A stretch of 64,000 nt of DNA from Batillaria attramentaria. Taxonomy: Eukaryota > Mollusca > Gastropoda > Batillariidae. The translations under genes were made by a program, and so were the position numbers. Below are positions 35,130 to 46,624 of this stretch, one piece after another (position 1 is the first letter of the stretch; each line of letters begins with the position of its first letter). The stretch is from contig JACVVK020000054.1 in the NCBI GenBank assembly GCA_018292915.2, forward strand, positions 782,001-846,000, written 5' to 3'. The notes beneath the pieces are model-generated. The model saw only the letters and a program-made list of their open reading frames with translations. It searched no databases and was not told the origin of the DNA.

Positions 35130-36230
35130 ATTATTGCTAGATTGGTCCTCTTTTGGTGGTCCGGTCTGTTTCAAACAATCTGGTATATGGCACTCCTTTC
35201 CGTTTTTGTAACTGGGCATTTTCCGCAAGTTCTTTTGTAGCACTCTCCCTTCCAGTTATTGACTTTCGTACCACTTGCCAGTGAAAAATTATCGTTGAGT
35301 TAAATACGAGAGCTTTAGTCCGAAAATAGTCAGGAAACAGACAGTGAAAGTGTGAGTTTTGACTTTTCATAGCCCATTCAGTGGTTTACGAGTTCACAAA
35401 AACACACTCCACTTACGTCAACAGTCAAAGACGTGCAGAAAGTACGTCATTTCAAAACTTGAAACTCACGGCCGGTGCATACTAATCATGTAAGCTCTAC
35501 ATCCCCGAAAAATATACCTCAGCACTGAGGTAGCCTGTGCACTGACCCTAACCCATACAGTGCACCAGGCATCATGTGATTTCCCGGCTTAGTTCCAAGA
35601 CTGCTTTAGGCAGTCCGTCCGCGATCCGGCCCTACCCTCTCATCAACAGACCTCACAAGCTGACCCCAGCCCCGGCCACCAGTCGTACAGAGATCACAGC
35701 TAAGCAGTGGGTCACCTCAAGCAGCAGAAGGCGTCCAAATATTTTCCCTCATCGATCGAGGCGAGCTAAGAAAACCAAAAGGGTTAAACAGAAAATGAAA
35801 AGTAGGGAAGTGTCTTTGCATGCAACTGACGCCCACCACCTTCACGAAGCACCGCGGTCCTTCACCATTCTCCTTCTTCTTCTACTCCCCCCCCCCTCCT
35901 GTCCACCCCACACCCCTCACTGTCCCTCCTCCTCTCATCCCCTCCCTCCCTACCCCTCACTCACTCATTCTTTCCCGTTTTTTTCCCTATCTTGTCACCG
36001 ATTTGAAGCAGTGCAGGAACGTTCTCAGTGTGACAGTTGGCGCACTGGAGTGACACTCCGTGCTGTACCGGTCGCCGTGACCTGACCTTTCAGAGAGGTT
36101 TCTGGTCATGCAGAAAAAAACCCGCAAAAAACACCTACTTGGCCGCAAGGCCTTAATAAACTGTACAGCGTTGACGCACGGGGAGGAGAGAAATGCTGAC
36201 GTAGACGATCGCTGTGAACATCCCTCCCTC
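35130..36230. other. No gene accepted
   Basis: A 169-codon plus-strand frame (35576-36085) begins with non-repetitive, basic sequence and ends in C/T-rich low complexity. It follows a weak CCCGGCTTAG acceptor-like site, but no donor or known motif was found. Confidence 0.4.
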
Positions 36231-36245
36231 CCTCCCTCCGCCTCG

Positions 36246-36373
<128 letters not shown>

Positions 36374-36397
36374 TACCGGAGGTACCGTAGTGTGTAG

Positions 36398-36453
36398 CAA
36401 GGACAAGGACAGTTTTATCCTTGGAAAACTGAATAAAGGTCATTCATTCATTC
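36398..36453 (+). mobile_element. Probable retroelement 3' end
   Basis: GACAGTTTTATCCTTGGAAA is followed by ACTGAATAAAGGT (AATAAA) and a (CATT)n tail. A polyadenylation signal plus short-unit tail suggests the end of a LINE or SINE. A partial relative (inverted GACCTTTAT, TTCCAAGGATAA) lies near 60180-60340. Confidence 0.45.
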
Positions 36454-36469
36454 TCTCTCTCTTATCATT

Positions 36470-36565
36470 ATTATTGGGGGGGGGAGGGGATGGGGGGGGG
36501 GGGAGAAGGGCAAGGGAGGGAGGGTAGGGGGGGGGAGAAGGGCAAGGGAGGGGGGGGGGGTCAGT
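36470..36565. repeat. G-rich low-complexity with duplicated unit
   Basis: GGGGGGAGAAGGGCAAGGGA occurs twice (about 36498 and 36531). Confidence 0.9.
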
Positions 36566-36589
36566 CCAAACTTAATTTCAGTCTTTTTT

Positions 36590-37575
36590 TTTTTAACTTC
36601 TTTTTTTAGCACTTAGTAGTTTTAGTTAGTAAAATATTACTTCAGCAACGACAAGATCAAACACTGGTTACTGTAACGGTCACTGCTACTGTGTCATCTC
36701 TCTCTCTCTCTCTCCCCTCAGGTCATCATCACCCATGGACCATTTTTCCTTCAACCTTGAAAACAGGAACTGGAAATTTCCTATTTATAAGGTATCATCA
36801 GCGTGCCCTCTTCTTGCGTGTGAAACCTCGAAACCCAAAACTACTTCGCCCAAAACCTAGAATTTCACTAATTTTTAATTGTCTTCAAAAATAATTCTTC
36901 CATACTTTTGCAATGCCCTTGCGGTGTCTGATTACGTCTTCGTTAGTTGTTTCCTTATTTTCGGTTTTTAAAGACATAGTTGTCACAATGCATTTGCATA
37001 CATGTCAAGTTTTTTAAGACGGTGTGTTTTTCTCTTCACCCCCTTCAAAACTCTGTCATAAAATATTACCGGGTTCGGCTTTTCAAAAATCGATAGCGGC
37101 ATGATGCGAAATTACTGTGCCCTTCAAGCTTTAAGTGAATTACGGCGCATGTGCAGCGTACGGTGCAAAATAATGCACCGTGTATGAAACGAAACAAAAA
37201 CCAAAACCAAAAAATCACAAGAACAAAAGAACTAGACAGCATTTCCCGGAGTAGTTTCCCTGCAAGTCTCTGGAGTCATTTACTGTGCAAACACATTTTT
37301 ATTCCCATTATTTAACCGGGCGCAACTGCAGTTCTGCGACAAGAAAATTTCCCCAGCCGCTGGGCGTTGAGAAAGCAGACGACGATTTCTCCACATGATG
37401 CGCGACATTTTACTGGCTACACCCAGCTGATGAATGCGTCACATAAAGTTAATGGCCAACGATTGCGTCGTTTGCGTATTCATCTCTCTCTGTCTCTCTC
37501 TTTCTCTCCCTCTAGTTTTGTGAGGACGTTCTTACCTAAAACAATATTGAATCGAGAACACCCCCCCCCCTCCAT
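36590..37575. other. No gene seen
   Basis: AT-rich unique-looking sequence with short CT tracts at 36697 and 37484. Confidence 0.55.
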
Positions 37576-37577
37576 TT

Positions 37578-37641
37578 CCCCGTCTTTTATATCCCCCGTA
37601 TGTGATGGAAAAGGACGTTGAACCCAAAACACATACCCATC
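37578..37641 (+). mobile_element. SINE family A tail
   Basis: CCCCGTCTTTTATATC, GTATGTGATGGAAAAGGACG and TTGAACCCAAAACAC, preceded by a C13 run and followed by CT repeats. Confidence 0.75.
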
Positions 37642-37825
37642 CTCTCTCTCTCTCTCTCTCTAACTGACGCACTCTTCCCTGTTTGACATAAGCAGTGAGT
37701 TCAGTAACGCATTGATCTTCTTGATTTGCCTCAGTCAGAGATTCGAGTCTAACACTTAGTTGCACAGTCTACGGTAGTTGTTAGCAGGACAGTGTGCAAG
37801 ACAGGCTTTCGAGTGCCGAACAACT

Positions 37826-37873
37826 CTATCCTGAAATAAATGTTTCATCATCATCATCATCATCATCATCTCT
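37826..37873 (+). mobile_element. Possible retroelement 3' end with (CAT)n tail
   Basis: CTATCCTGAAATAAATGTTT precedes (CAT)8. AATAAA plus a short-unit tail resembles 36398-36453. Confidence 0.35.
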
Positions 37874-38197
37874 CTAGCGTGCTTTTCGGCTCCTGTTTGC
37901 ACAGCGCCAGCGTGAATGAAGCCACAACTATATGTGTGTCTAAGTGCACGATGGTTTTAACCAAAACAGATCCCATCCAACACTTTGTGAACCTAGAAAT
38001 ATCGGAACATTAGCCTTTAATTCGATGGATCAGAGCCACAACCCAATATCTGTAAAATCGCCATTTTGAGATACGCCCGATCAAAGACTTCTAACAACTA
38101 GTAAAAAGCCAGCTGGCATCAAAAAGGCAAAATTTTATTCATGCAACTTTCATCAAATTCGGTCGCATCCCCACCCATCCATCATAGTCCACAGACA

Positions 38198-38198
<1 letters not shown>

Positions 38199-38272
<74 letters not shown>

Positions 38273-38386
38273 ACACACACACGCACGCACGGCGCACGCA
38301 CATGCACGCACGCATGCATGCACGCACGAGCATTCACGCACACGCACACACACGAGCATGCACGCACGCACACACACACGCACGCA

Positions 38387-38465
<79 letters not shown>
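38199..38465. repeat. Compound (CA)n / (CGCA)n microsatellite
   Basis: CA 38199-38270, a CGCA/TGCA mixture 38274-38388, then CA 38389-38465. Confidence 0.98.
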
Positions 38466-38467
<2 letters not shown>

Positions 38468-38979
38468 GTAAAACGAAAGACGTTCAGGGATGTTTGCGAA
38501 TGAGTCGTATGCAGATTCCGTGTGGAATTAACTGTTTAATGCTGCCGACTGGCCTGACAGAGACATATCGCACGGCCGAGTTTGGCGTGGCATCTTCGCG
38601 GGCCACCAGGACACGGAAGCAAAACACCCGCCGTGGAGGGGTTCATTTTTTATTCATTTGTCTCCCTTTTGCACCCTCTCATCTGTCAGAGGTAAATTCG
38701 GTCTTCCGGCCGCTGGGTCACGGAGCGGGGTCAAGGCGTCACAGCCAAGAACGACAATCTAAGACCGATGGTGGAATGACCGTTTGATGGCCCGTGATAT
38801 TTGAACCGTGCGTCTGCTAGCTGTGGGTTATGGTGTGGGTCTTTACCGAGCGATAGGCCGAGGAAGGATTTGACATGGCATTTATGTTAAACGCGCCACT
38901 TAAGTTCATGTTTCATGGTTTTTCAAGGAAGCCAACTTATGCTTTGATACAAGTTTTGCTCGTGAGTGCGCCTGTAATG

Positions 38980-39235
38980 ATTAGTAGAGCTCGTAATGCG
39001 ATACAATGCAGTTTGCACTTTGCGCGAGCGGTCGAAAATTCTGATTCTCCTGCTACTGAGCGGTTGGCCTTGTATGCAAGCCTCGATCTCGCCCAGTCTC
39101 TGTCAGGCGCGTCACATGCACCCTTCAAGCCTGCGAGATGCCGTCACTGTGCAGAAATTTAAGTTGTGTGATGACAGACACCACGACAACATCTCAGAAC
39201 GAGCTGTGAGCATAACAATCATAAATATTGCCCCT
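38980..39235 (+). repeat. Repeat family E copy
   Basis: ATGCGATACAATGCAGTTTG, CACTTTGCGCGAGCGGTC and GCCGTCACTGTGCAGA match 15712-15940. Confidence 0.7.
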
Positions 39236-39239
39236 TTGA

Positions 39240-40260
39240 ATGATGTTGATGGTAAGCGATTACAGGAAATTTTCGTTATCACTGAGCTCATGTTTGTCAG
39301 TGTACTGCATTCACAGGTGTACTTCTAATCTGTTAGGATATGCTAATTCGAGCGGGCAGGCGCTCTCACGACAGCAACTGTTCCCATAGCAAAAAGTGTC
39401 CATCCGGCCCTCTGATGCCTAGTGGCCTAAGAACGGGTGCGTCAGTTCAGCTCACTCTATGCTATGGTCCGACTTGTCGGCCCTGACGTTCACAACGCTT
39501 GGTCCGATTTTTGCGGATCGCCAACTTTCCGCCATCATAAAGTGCGGAACTAAATGTAGAGCTAGCAAAACGGTTTTCTGCCAGCCAAAAGAAAAAGCCT
39601 CTGTTAGCATGCTACCGCCACAGCCGTTAGTATACAGTTGCGAAGATAACTGGCTGGTTCTGCTGGGTTTCCATCACAACAAGGGGTCAATTTTTGGAGG
39701 CCATTTCAAACAGGACTGAGTTCACTGAACAACAGAACCATACAACACAGTACGAGATCTGCCTTTGTTCAGCTGTGTCACAAAGTTTCAAGGTTGTACG
39801 TTTGTAATTTGATTTTCTTTTAATATTTTTCCCAGCAGACAGCAAGAAACGCTCTCAGAGGTAATTTCACCCGGGACGTCGCGTACTGTGTTACTCTGGG
39901 ATCCAGTTCGTAACACTCCCGGACCTAAAGCCACGCAAGCTGTCACAGCTGTGAAAACAAATCATAGTCACGATTTCCCATTCATACCATGCGTTTTCAT
40001 GAATAGATCAAATCATGCATGTGTCCGCTCAACGTCGCACAGCCTTGAAATAGCAAGCACGTGACCTTGTTAAAATCACACAGAGCAAGCTGACGGTGCG
40101 GGAACATTTCCTCTGTCGAAGCTCTAGCTCGTTTACTGCGAATGAAGCTGTGCTCCCGTTGGGCATTACCACTGACTTTTCTAAATCTTTATCATGTGGC
40201 TTTGATTGATTGTAGTTTTTATTAGTTGTTTTTCTTTTTGTTGCTTGTTTTGGGTTTGTT
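39240..40260. other. No gene seen
   Basis: A plus-strand frame (39459-39719, 86 codons) has reasonable composition but no motif or splice pair. Confidence 0.45.
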
Positions 40261-40283
40261 TTTTTGTGTTTTTTTTTGTTTTG

Positions 40284-40305
40284 TTTTTTTTTGGGGGGGG
40301 GGGGG
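40284..40305. repeat. Poly(T)-poly(G) tract (inverse of CnAn)
   Basis: T9 directly followed by G13, 70 bp before a SINE. Confidence 0.97.
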
Positions 40306-40372
40306 TTGTTGTTGTTGTTTGTGTTGTTGTTCTTTTGTTTTAACTTTTCGGCCTCTCTTTTCGAAAAATGAG

Positions 40373-40544
40373 AAGCCGGGATAGCCGAATGGTAGAGCGT
40401 TGGACTTTCAATGCTCGGGTCGTGAGTTCGATTCCCGGCTGGGGCCAAATATTTGTGCTGGCCTTTTTCTCGTTGCCCCGTGTTTGATATCACCCATACG
40501 TGGTGGAAAGGGACGTTAAACTCCCAAACACCCACCCACCCCCT
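40373..40544 (+). mobile_element. SINE family A, full length
   Basis: Head AAGCCGGGATAGCCGAATGG, B box GAGTTCGATTCCC, body AAATATTTGTGCTGGCC, tail GGGACGTTAAACTCCCAAAC. Flanks TTTCGAAAAAT (before) and TTTCGGAAAAAT (after) look like a slightly decayed target duplication. Confidence 0.95.
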
Positions 40545-40874
40545 ATTTCGGAAAAATAATGCGTTGTAAGAACCCTCATGTCTTTTTTTCTCGGCGTGCT
40601 GCCGCCGGCACTCAGCTATAAATAGAAAAAGCAACACTTCATGCAGACTAAAAGACCGCCCAGCCCCTGACCCAGATAAAGGCCTGTGGCATTATGACCC
40701 GATGTATCGAACAGTTTCTAAAGCGTAGGTTACATGCATTCCCTTTTCTTCAGCGTTGTTGGGCGTACGACGCGCATATCGTTGCTCAACATTTCTCATC
40801 GGTGACGACGAGGTCTAATTAGATCTAAAACTGTGATGGCCTGTTCAACTTGCAGTTGTGGACAGTTAATCCCT

Positions 40875-40895
40875 CCCCCCCCCCAAAAAAAAAAA
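40875..40895. repeat. Poly(C)-poly(A) composite tract
   Basis: C10 directly followed by A11. Confidence 0.97.
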
Positions 40896-40914
40896 CAAAA
40901 AAAAACCTATACTG

Positions 40915-41030
40915 TCAGAACCACATGTCCTATCGTTTTCTTCTTATTCCTTATGACCTATACTGTTTGGGTCAGCCAGGACATTTGTCCTATTATACGT
41001 AGTTCCCACGGATATGAAGCCTTCGTACAA
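40915..41030 (+). repeat. Repeat family L copy
   Basis: GGACATTTGTCCTATTATAC, GTAGTTCCCACGGATATGAA and GCCTTCG match 54570-54665 (TTTGTCCTACAATAGTTCCC, ATGGAAATGAGGCT). Confidence 0.6.
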
Positions 41031-41199
41031 CTGAGGACAGTTTCAGATCTAATTAGACCCCCTCGCCAGCACTCGGAAGTAGAATTATCTAATTACCCCA
41101 CTTCGTCAAAGCTCGGAAGTCGTGGAACGTCGCATGCAGGGTTTGCTCCCTCAAGGGCCTTGCTTGCCCTCCCCCTACGCAAGCTCGCACGTTTTTAAG

Positions 41200-42060
41200 G
41201 TAAACTTTGGCCAGGATGACGGTTCCAGAAGCAAGAGGGCAAGGGGCCTGATGAGCCCCAGGGGGTGGGGGTGACGCCCCTGGGGTGGGGGGGTGGCAAC
41301 GAGATTAACGGGAGCTAATATTGATTTTTCCGAGAGAGAGTGAAGGGGGAAAAAACTGGTTGAAAACTTTGGCTTCCGGGACATGCCTGGCCTCAACAAA
41401 ATGCTTTGCTGTCCATTGAAAAGGAGGTTTCTCTCCAACCAAGCTTTGCGGGGGAGAAATGTCGTTTGTGCGTAGAGGAATGGAAGGGAGGTGGACAGGG
41501 GAGGGGGGGGGGGCAGGTTGGAGTTGGGAGGACTGATGAGGTGGGAGGGTTGAGGACGGAGGGGGGGGGGGGTGGGGGAGGGGGATGTCACGGTGACGTA
41601 AGGTAACGACCGTTGCCTAAAGCGACCACGTTTCCCGCTACGCCATTAAGCCCAAGCCCCTGATTGGGGTCCGGTCCACTCTAAACTTTACAAGGAATAA
41701 GGAAACATTACAATGTGACTAGCCAGGATGTGTTCTAGCAGATTTCTGTTTCAGCTCTCGACGCAGCTTGTCAATGTAATACTCAGGGAGTATATGCTTA
41801 CGATACCTAGATATTTCTCAGCTACACTTTATCGTCTCTGTATACTGAATACAAACTATCCCCCCCCCCAAAACAACAAACAAACAAACAAACTACTGTG
41901 TTCTAGTCTATCTATGTTTCTTTTGCATGTTGAATCCATATGTTAAGTAAACTCGCAGGAGACCCTATGATGTCATCTTGTATGCCATTATTGCGAATGT
42001 CGTCTACTGTAAAATGTTGTATAATAGCATGTATAGTATGAAAAAAAAAACAAAAAAAAA
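41200..42060. other. No gene seen
   Basis: G-rich low complexity (41250-41300, 41490-41585) and unique sequence. A CCCCAGGGGG...CCCCTGGGG hairpin sits at about 41257-41285. From 42062 a B-box-like segment (GGATTTGAACCCGTGACC, inverted) suggests another decayed tRNA-like head. Confidence 0.45.
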
Positions 42061-42139
42061 ACAGACCTTGTCAGGATTTGAACCCGTGACCTTCGACATT
42101 TCCTAGAGAACTGTTTACACCGAAACAGCCTTCTGAATA

Positions 42140-42734
42140 AGTTGCGAGTGGACCGGACTGAACGGTCAATGGCCTGATTGGGGAAACGTCCTCCGTCAGT
42201 TGCAAGCCTTCGCACTTCGATCTGTTGTACGTGCCAACACAAGGCAACGCATGCACAACACACGACGCGTTAGGCTGCATGGGCAAATTAAGCTACCGCC
42301 ATCTCATCAGCTGTGTCAATGTGCGTCAGTGTCCACAGACTTCGGCTAAATGGCACTGCACCCATACAGATGCTAACAAACACTTTGTAACAAACAGTTC
42401 AACTATCACTCTGCCGAAATTAAGGGTGACAGTTTGGACTTAAACGTGCTACTTTTATGTTTACTAAACCAAATGAAGTTTTGAAATAGTTTCGTATTTA
42501 CATATGCAGACTTGAGGGTATAAGACCAGACATGGGTGTATTTATTCAGTTTTTTTTTGTTTTTTTTTTATTAAACAGCGATACGTACCGTGTTAAGAGA
42601 TACTGGTTTGCTACTATTTGCGAAATGCAGAAATTTGTGTTACACTGGCTCCCATATGAAAATTTCCTACAATAATTATCAGCTCAATGAATGAGCATGT
42701 GTGTATATAAGCACCGAGAGATGCAGGCGTTTCT

Positions 42735-42735
<1 letters not shown>
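42140..42735. other. No gene seen
   Basis: Unique-looking, no repeats or exon signals noted. Confidence 0.5.
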
Positions 42736-42737
<2 letters not shown>

Positions 42738-42796
<59 letters not shown>

Positions 42797-42812
42797 CGTT
42801 GTGTGTGTGTGT

Positions 42813-42870
<58 letters not shown>

Positions 42871-42872
42871 CG

Positions 42873-42952
<80 letters not shown>

Positions 42953-42958
42953 CGTTGT
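42738..42958. repeat. (GT)n with three GCCGTT interruptions
   Basis: Three long GT blocks each end in GCCGTT, at 42795, 42869 and 42951, so the microsatellite has an irregular higher-order unit of 74-82 bp. Confidence 0.97.
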
Positions 42959-42995
42959 CTTCTACCCAGCGGTTGTCCGCACCACTACCTGACTC

Positions 42996-43170
42996 GGGGA
43001 GCCGGGGTGGTCGAATGGTAGAGCGTTGGACTTCTAATGCTCGGGTCGTGAGTTCGATCCCGGCTGGGGCCACATATTTGTGCTGGCTTTTTCATCGTTG
43101 CCCCGTCTTTGATACCACCCTTTTGTGGTGGAAAAGGACGTTAAACCCCCAAACACCCACCCCACCCCAC
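42996..43170 (+). mobile_element. SINE family A, full length, perfect 14-bp target duplication
   Basis: Head GGGGAGCCGGGGTGGTCGAA, B box GAGTTCGATCCCG, body and tail complete. CCACTACCTGACTC is at 42982-42995 and 43171-43184. The identical duplication indicates a young insertion. Confidence 0.97.
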
Positions 43171-43192
43171 CCACTACCTGACTCCTTTATAT

Positions 43193-43300
43193 TCGCGTCG
43201 CGTAAAGCTTCCTGTTGGCTCGGCGCCAGCCTGTGACATGCTATCACTGTACAGGTGTGTAAGCGGTATGATGTTAGACATTACCGAAAGAGCTCAGAAG
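43193..43300 (+). repeat. Repeat family E fragment
   Basis: TTGGCTCGGCGCCAGCCTGT and GCTATCACTGTACAGGTG match 15840-15890. Confidence 0.7.
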
Positions 43301-43329
43301 GAATCGTCGGAGAATTCTTGGGAAATGCC

Positions 43330-43461
43330 TTTAACACATTTTGTACCGCGCACGAGTATTCCACGTTTTAGACTCGGTTTTGGTCCTGTTTGCGAAAATC
43401 AGGCAAGATTTACAGGTTCCTTAACGGCTCTAACTGCAGCAAGCACGAGTTAAATCAAAGT

Positions 43462-43465
<4 letters not shown>
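43330..43465 (-). repeat. Repeat family B copy, truncated by AG repeat
   Basis: Inverted TTTGTACCGCGCACGAGTAT, AAAATCAGGCAAGATTTACA and CTGCAGCAAGCACGAG. It stops where the AG microsatellite begins. Confidence 0.85.
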
Positions 43466-43510
<45 letters not shown>

Positions 43511-43511
43511 C

Positions 43512-43552
<41 letters not shown>

Positions 43553-43649
43553 GACTACAGACAGACAGACATGTATTTCACGAATGGCTTCTTCTAATGC
43601 CCATTCTCCTACGTGTGACCGACACGAACAAACGAACGAAACTTTATTT

Positions 43650-43715
<66 letters not shown>

Positions 43716-43716
43716 T
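43465..43716. repeat. (AG)n(CAGA)n blocks, duplicated arrangement
   Basis: AG then CAGA then CATGTATTTCACGA occurs twice (43465-43585 and 43652-43730). A roughly 160-bp segment was duplicated with its microsatellite. Confidence 0.92.
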
Positions 43717-44084
43717 GTATTTCACGAGTGACTTATTCCAGCAGCCATTCTCCTACATGTGACCGACACCGTGATGCAGCAGCATTCATCACCTTAATCC
43801 CCTGCCAGGCTAGCCTTCAGCCTTATCCACTGCACTTTGTGACCAGGATAAAGTGCACAAGTATAGCCGACCCCCCCCCCCCCCCCAAGGAGCAGATCGA
43901 TGTATACATCATGTTCCTTCTCTCTGTGTCACTCACAGAGTGACAGAATAATCACACAAATGTCTTGCTAAAAAAAAAAAAAAATTAACCAAAAATTGAG
44001 GGACTGAAATTTTCACGGTTTTGTAGATTTGGCGATACCGTACGCAGTGTCCTGTTACATGGTACGCGATTTTCAAAACCTCAA

Positions 44085-44230
44085 TTGGATTCTTAATACT
44101 CGGTTCGTGAGTTCAAATTCCGGCTGGGGCCAAATATTTGTGCTGGCCGTTTTCTCGTTGCCACGTCTTTGTTATCATCCTTATGTGGTAGAAAAGAACA
44201 TTAAACCATCAAACACCCACCCACCCACCC
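44085..44230 (+). mobile_element. SINE family A, 5'-decayed
   Basis: From GTGAGTTCAAATTCCGGCTG through AAATATTTGTGCTGGCC to the tail ACATTAAACCATCAAACACC. The A box is not recognisable. Confidence 0.88.
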
Positions 44231-44239
44231 TTGAATAAA

Positions 44240-44740
44240 ATCGCCTCAAACACGCCTCTGGTGGAGACTTCTGCTAAGTTCTAGATAGGACTAAGGAGAC
44301 CTGGTGGAGCGCCTTCCGGCTTTTCCATACAGCAGCTCACCTCAAGGATACGTCCACATTCTTGGAGTTCATCAGGTCACCCAGTGCAGTTAACCCTGTG
44401 TCCTAAACACGACCGTACTGACAAACTGTTGTTTAAAATTAGTGTAGATATCTATACGCATCAACCAAATTCACGTTACTTTATATACTTTTAATAAGGA
44501 AAGTGCACTAGAACCTCTATCACAGGACGAGCCAGGCTCCAATCCGTCAGATCCATGATTACGACCCTGCCCCGCGGCTCACCCACCTGCTTCATAACGA
44601 GGCTAAGCAGGATGACAGCAGTGGGCTCTTGGGGGCATCAAAGAAATGAGAGGGTAGAGATTAAGAAAGTCCCGAGCAAAATGGAGAATACAGAAGGGGA
44701 AAATCAATCATGACACTGTGTCAGTGGAGCACGGATGAGA
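44240..44740. other. No gene seen
   Basis: Unique-looking sequence without exon signals. Confidence 0.5.
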
Positions 44741-44744
44741 AGTT

Positions 44745-44827
44745 GAGGTGGGTGGGTGGGTGGGCGGTGGGTGGGTGGCTGTAGGGTGTTAGTGTAATAC
44801 GGATGAGAGGTGGTGGTGGTGGTGGTG

Positions 44828-44882
<55 letters not shown>

Positions 44883-44990
44883 GGGATGTTTTGGCGGGGG
44901 TGGGGTGGGGGTCGGGGGGGGGGGGGCAGAGGAGTGGGAGGAGGGGGTGAGGGAGGGAGGAGAGGATTAGTCGGATGGGGGGTCGTAGAG
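44745..44990. repeat. GGT/GT/G-rich low-complexity tract
   Basis: GGGT and GGT units, (GT)n at 44830-44879, then G-rich sequence to 44985. Confidence 0.95.
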
Positions 44991-45059
44991 ATACAAACCC
45001 AAAGAAAAATTTGGAGTGTGGGAGGGATTGGCAAGAAATAATAATTGCGGGTCTTGGCA

Positions 45060-45600
45060 TCTTCCGGAATCCTACTTCGTCTTAAGAATGATGAAGATGA
45101 AGCGAAGATGAGGTCAGAAGTTCAGGTTTTAATGATTCCGTTGAAATTCAATTTGCCAGCGAGGTTCTTCCTTCATCTAGCCATCACCCCCTCTCCCCCC
45201 CCCCCTCATCCCCACCAGCTCTAAAGACAAAAAGATTCTCGTGAGTTCTAATTTCACTGGTCCCAATGATTCTGACATCACAAAAATATCGCACCAGTCT
45301 TTGTCCAAAAAGGTCAACAATGGCACATCACTTCCTGCTTCGGAAGCTTAAATGGATTCAGGTCTGTTTTTATCATTTTCCATTATTCTCATAGAAAGGG
45401 AAACAACGCTGACTATTATTCCCCCTTTTCTTTATTTTTATAATTATTCAATTGGAAGCTAGGTGAATGAAAAATTCGGGGGAAAAAAAAACAAACAAGA
45501 GATGATCGTGACTATGTATGCATCAATATTCATTCTCAAAAACCCACATTCTCAAAACAAACAAAGAAAAAAAAACCATTAAAAATACATAAAAACTTAT
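45060..45600. other. No gene seen
   Basis: AT-rich unique-looking sequence. Confidence 0.5.
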
Positions 45601-45604
45601 GAAA

Positions 45605-45780
45605 TACAGTCGAACCTGCCAAGGCGGTCACCTGTATAAGCTATGCCACTGTCTAACCTGGTCACCCCAGAGGATCCCCTGACATGCTAGCTGTTGACAT
45701 GCCACAAACCCGGTCACCTGTCTAAGGCGGTCAGTTTGACCCGGTCCCTTGGGTGACCGCCTTACACAGGTTTGACTGTA
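45605..45780. mobile_element. Short MITE with about 28-bp TIRs and TA duplication
   Basis: TACAGTCGAACCTG followed by AAGGCGGTCACC; the right end, inverted, reads TACAGTCAAACCTG then AAGGCGGTCACC. Interior 172 bp contains two further GGTCACCTGT/GGCGGTCA pieces. No coding. TA ends fit a Tc1/mariner-type MITE. Confidence 0.85.
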
Positions 45781-46020
45781 GATGAAACATTGAAAAAAAA
45801 ATCAAACAAAATCCATTTTGGTGATTTGTTAAAACATAAGGAACTACTGCTTAAAAGTCTGCATCATTTGCATTGAAACTCGAAGATGTTTCCGAGAAGA
45901 TTAAAGCTTGCATCCCCCAATCCACCTTTTTTTTCTGACAACAAGAACAAGCGTCATAACGAAGAACACCAAGTCTCAAATCACGCGAACTCAAAGACAA
46001 CTGCTGCTCAACTCGATTCC

Positions 46021-46622
<602 letters not shown>

Positions 46623-46624
46623 AT

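Noticed and set aside
35576..36085. 169-codon plus-strand frame, basic N-terminal half
   Set aside because: The last third is CT-rich low complexity; there is only a weak acceptor-like CCCGGCTTAG, no donor and no known motif.
38199..38465. Cys/Val-rich or Thr/His-rich proteins at this and other tracts
   Set aside because: Pure translation of CA/GT dinucleotide repeats.
40387..40447. Functional tRNA genes in the SINE heads
   Set aside because: All heads run on into the common SINE body, lack paired acceptor stems and recur about 20 times.
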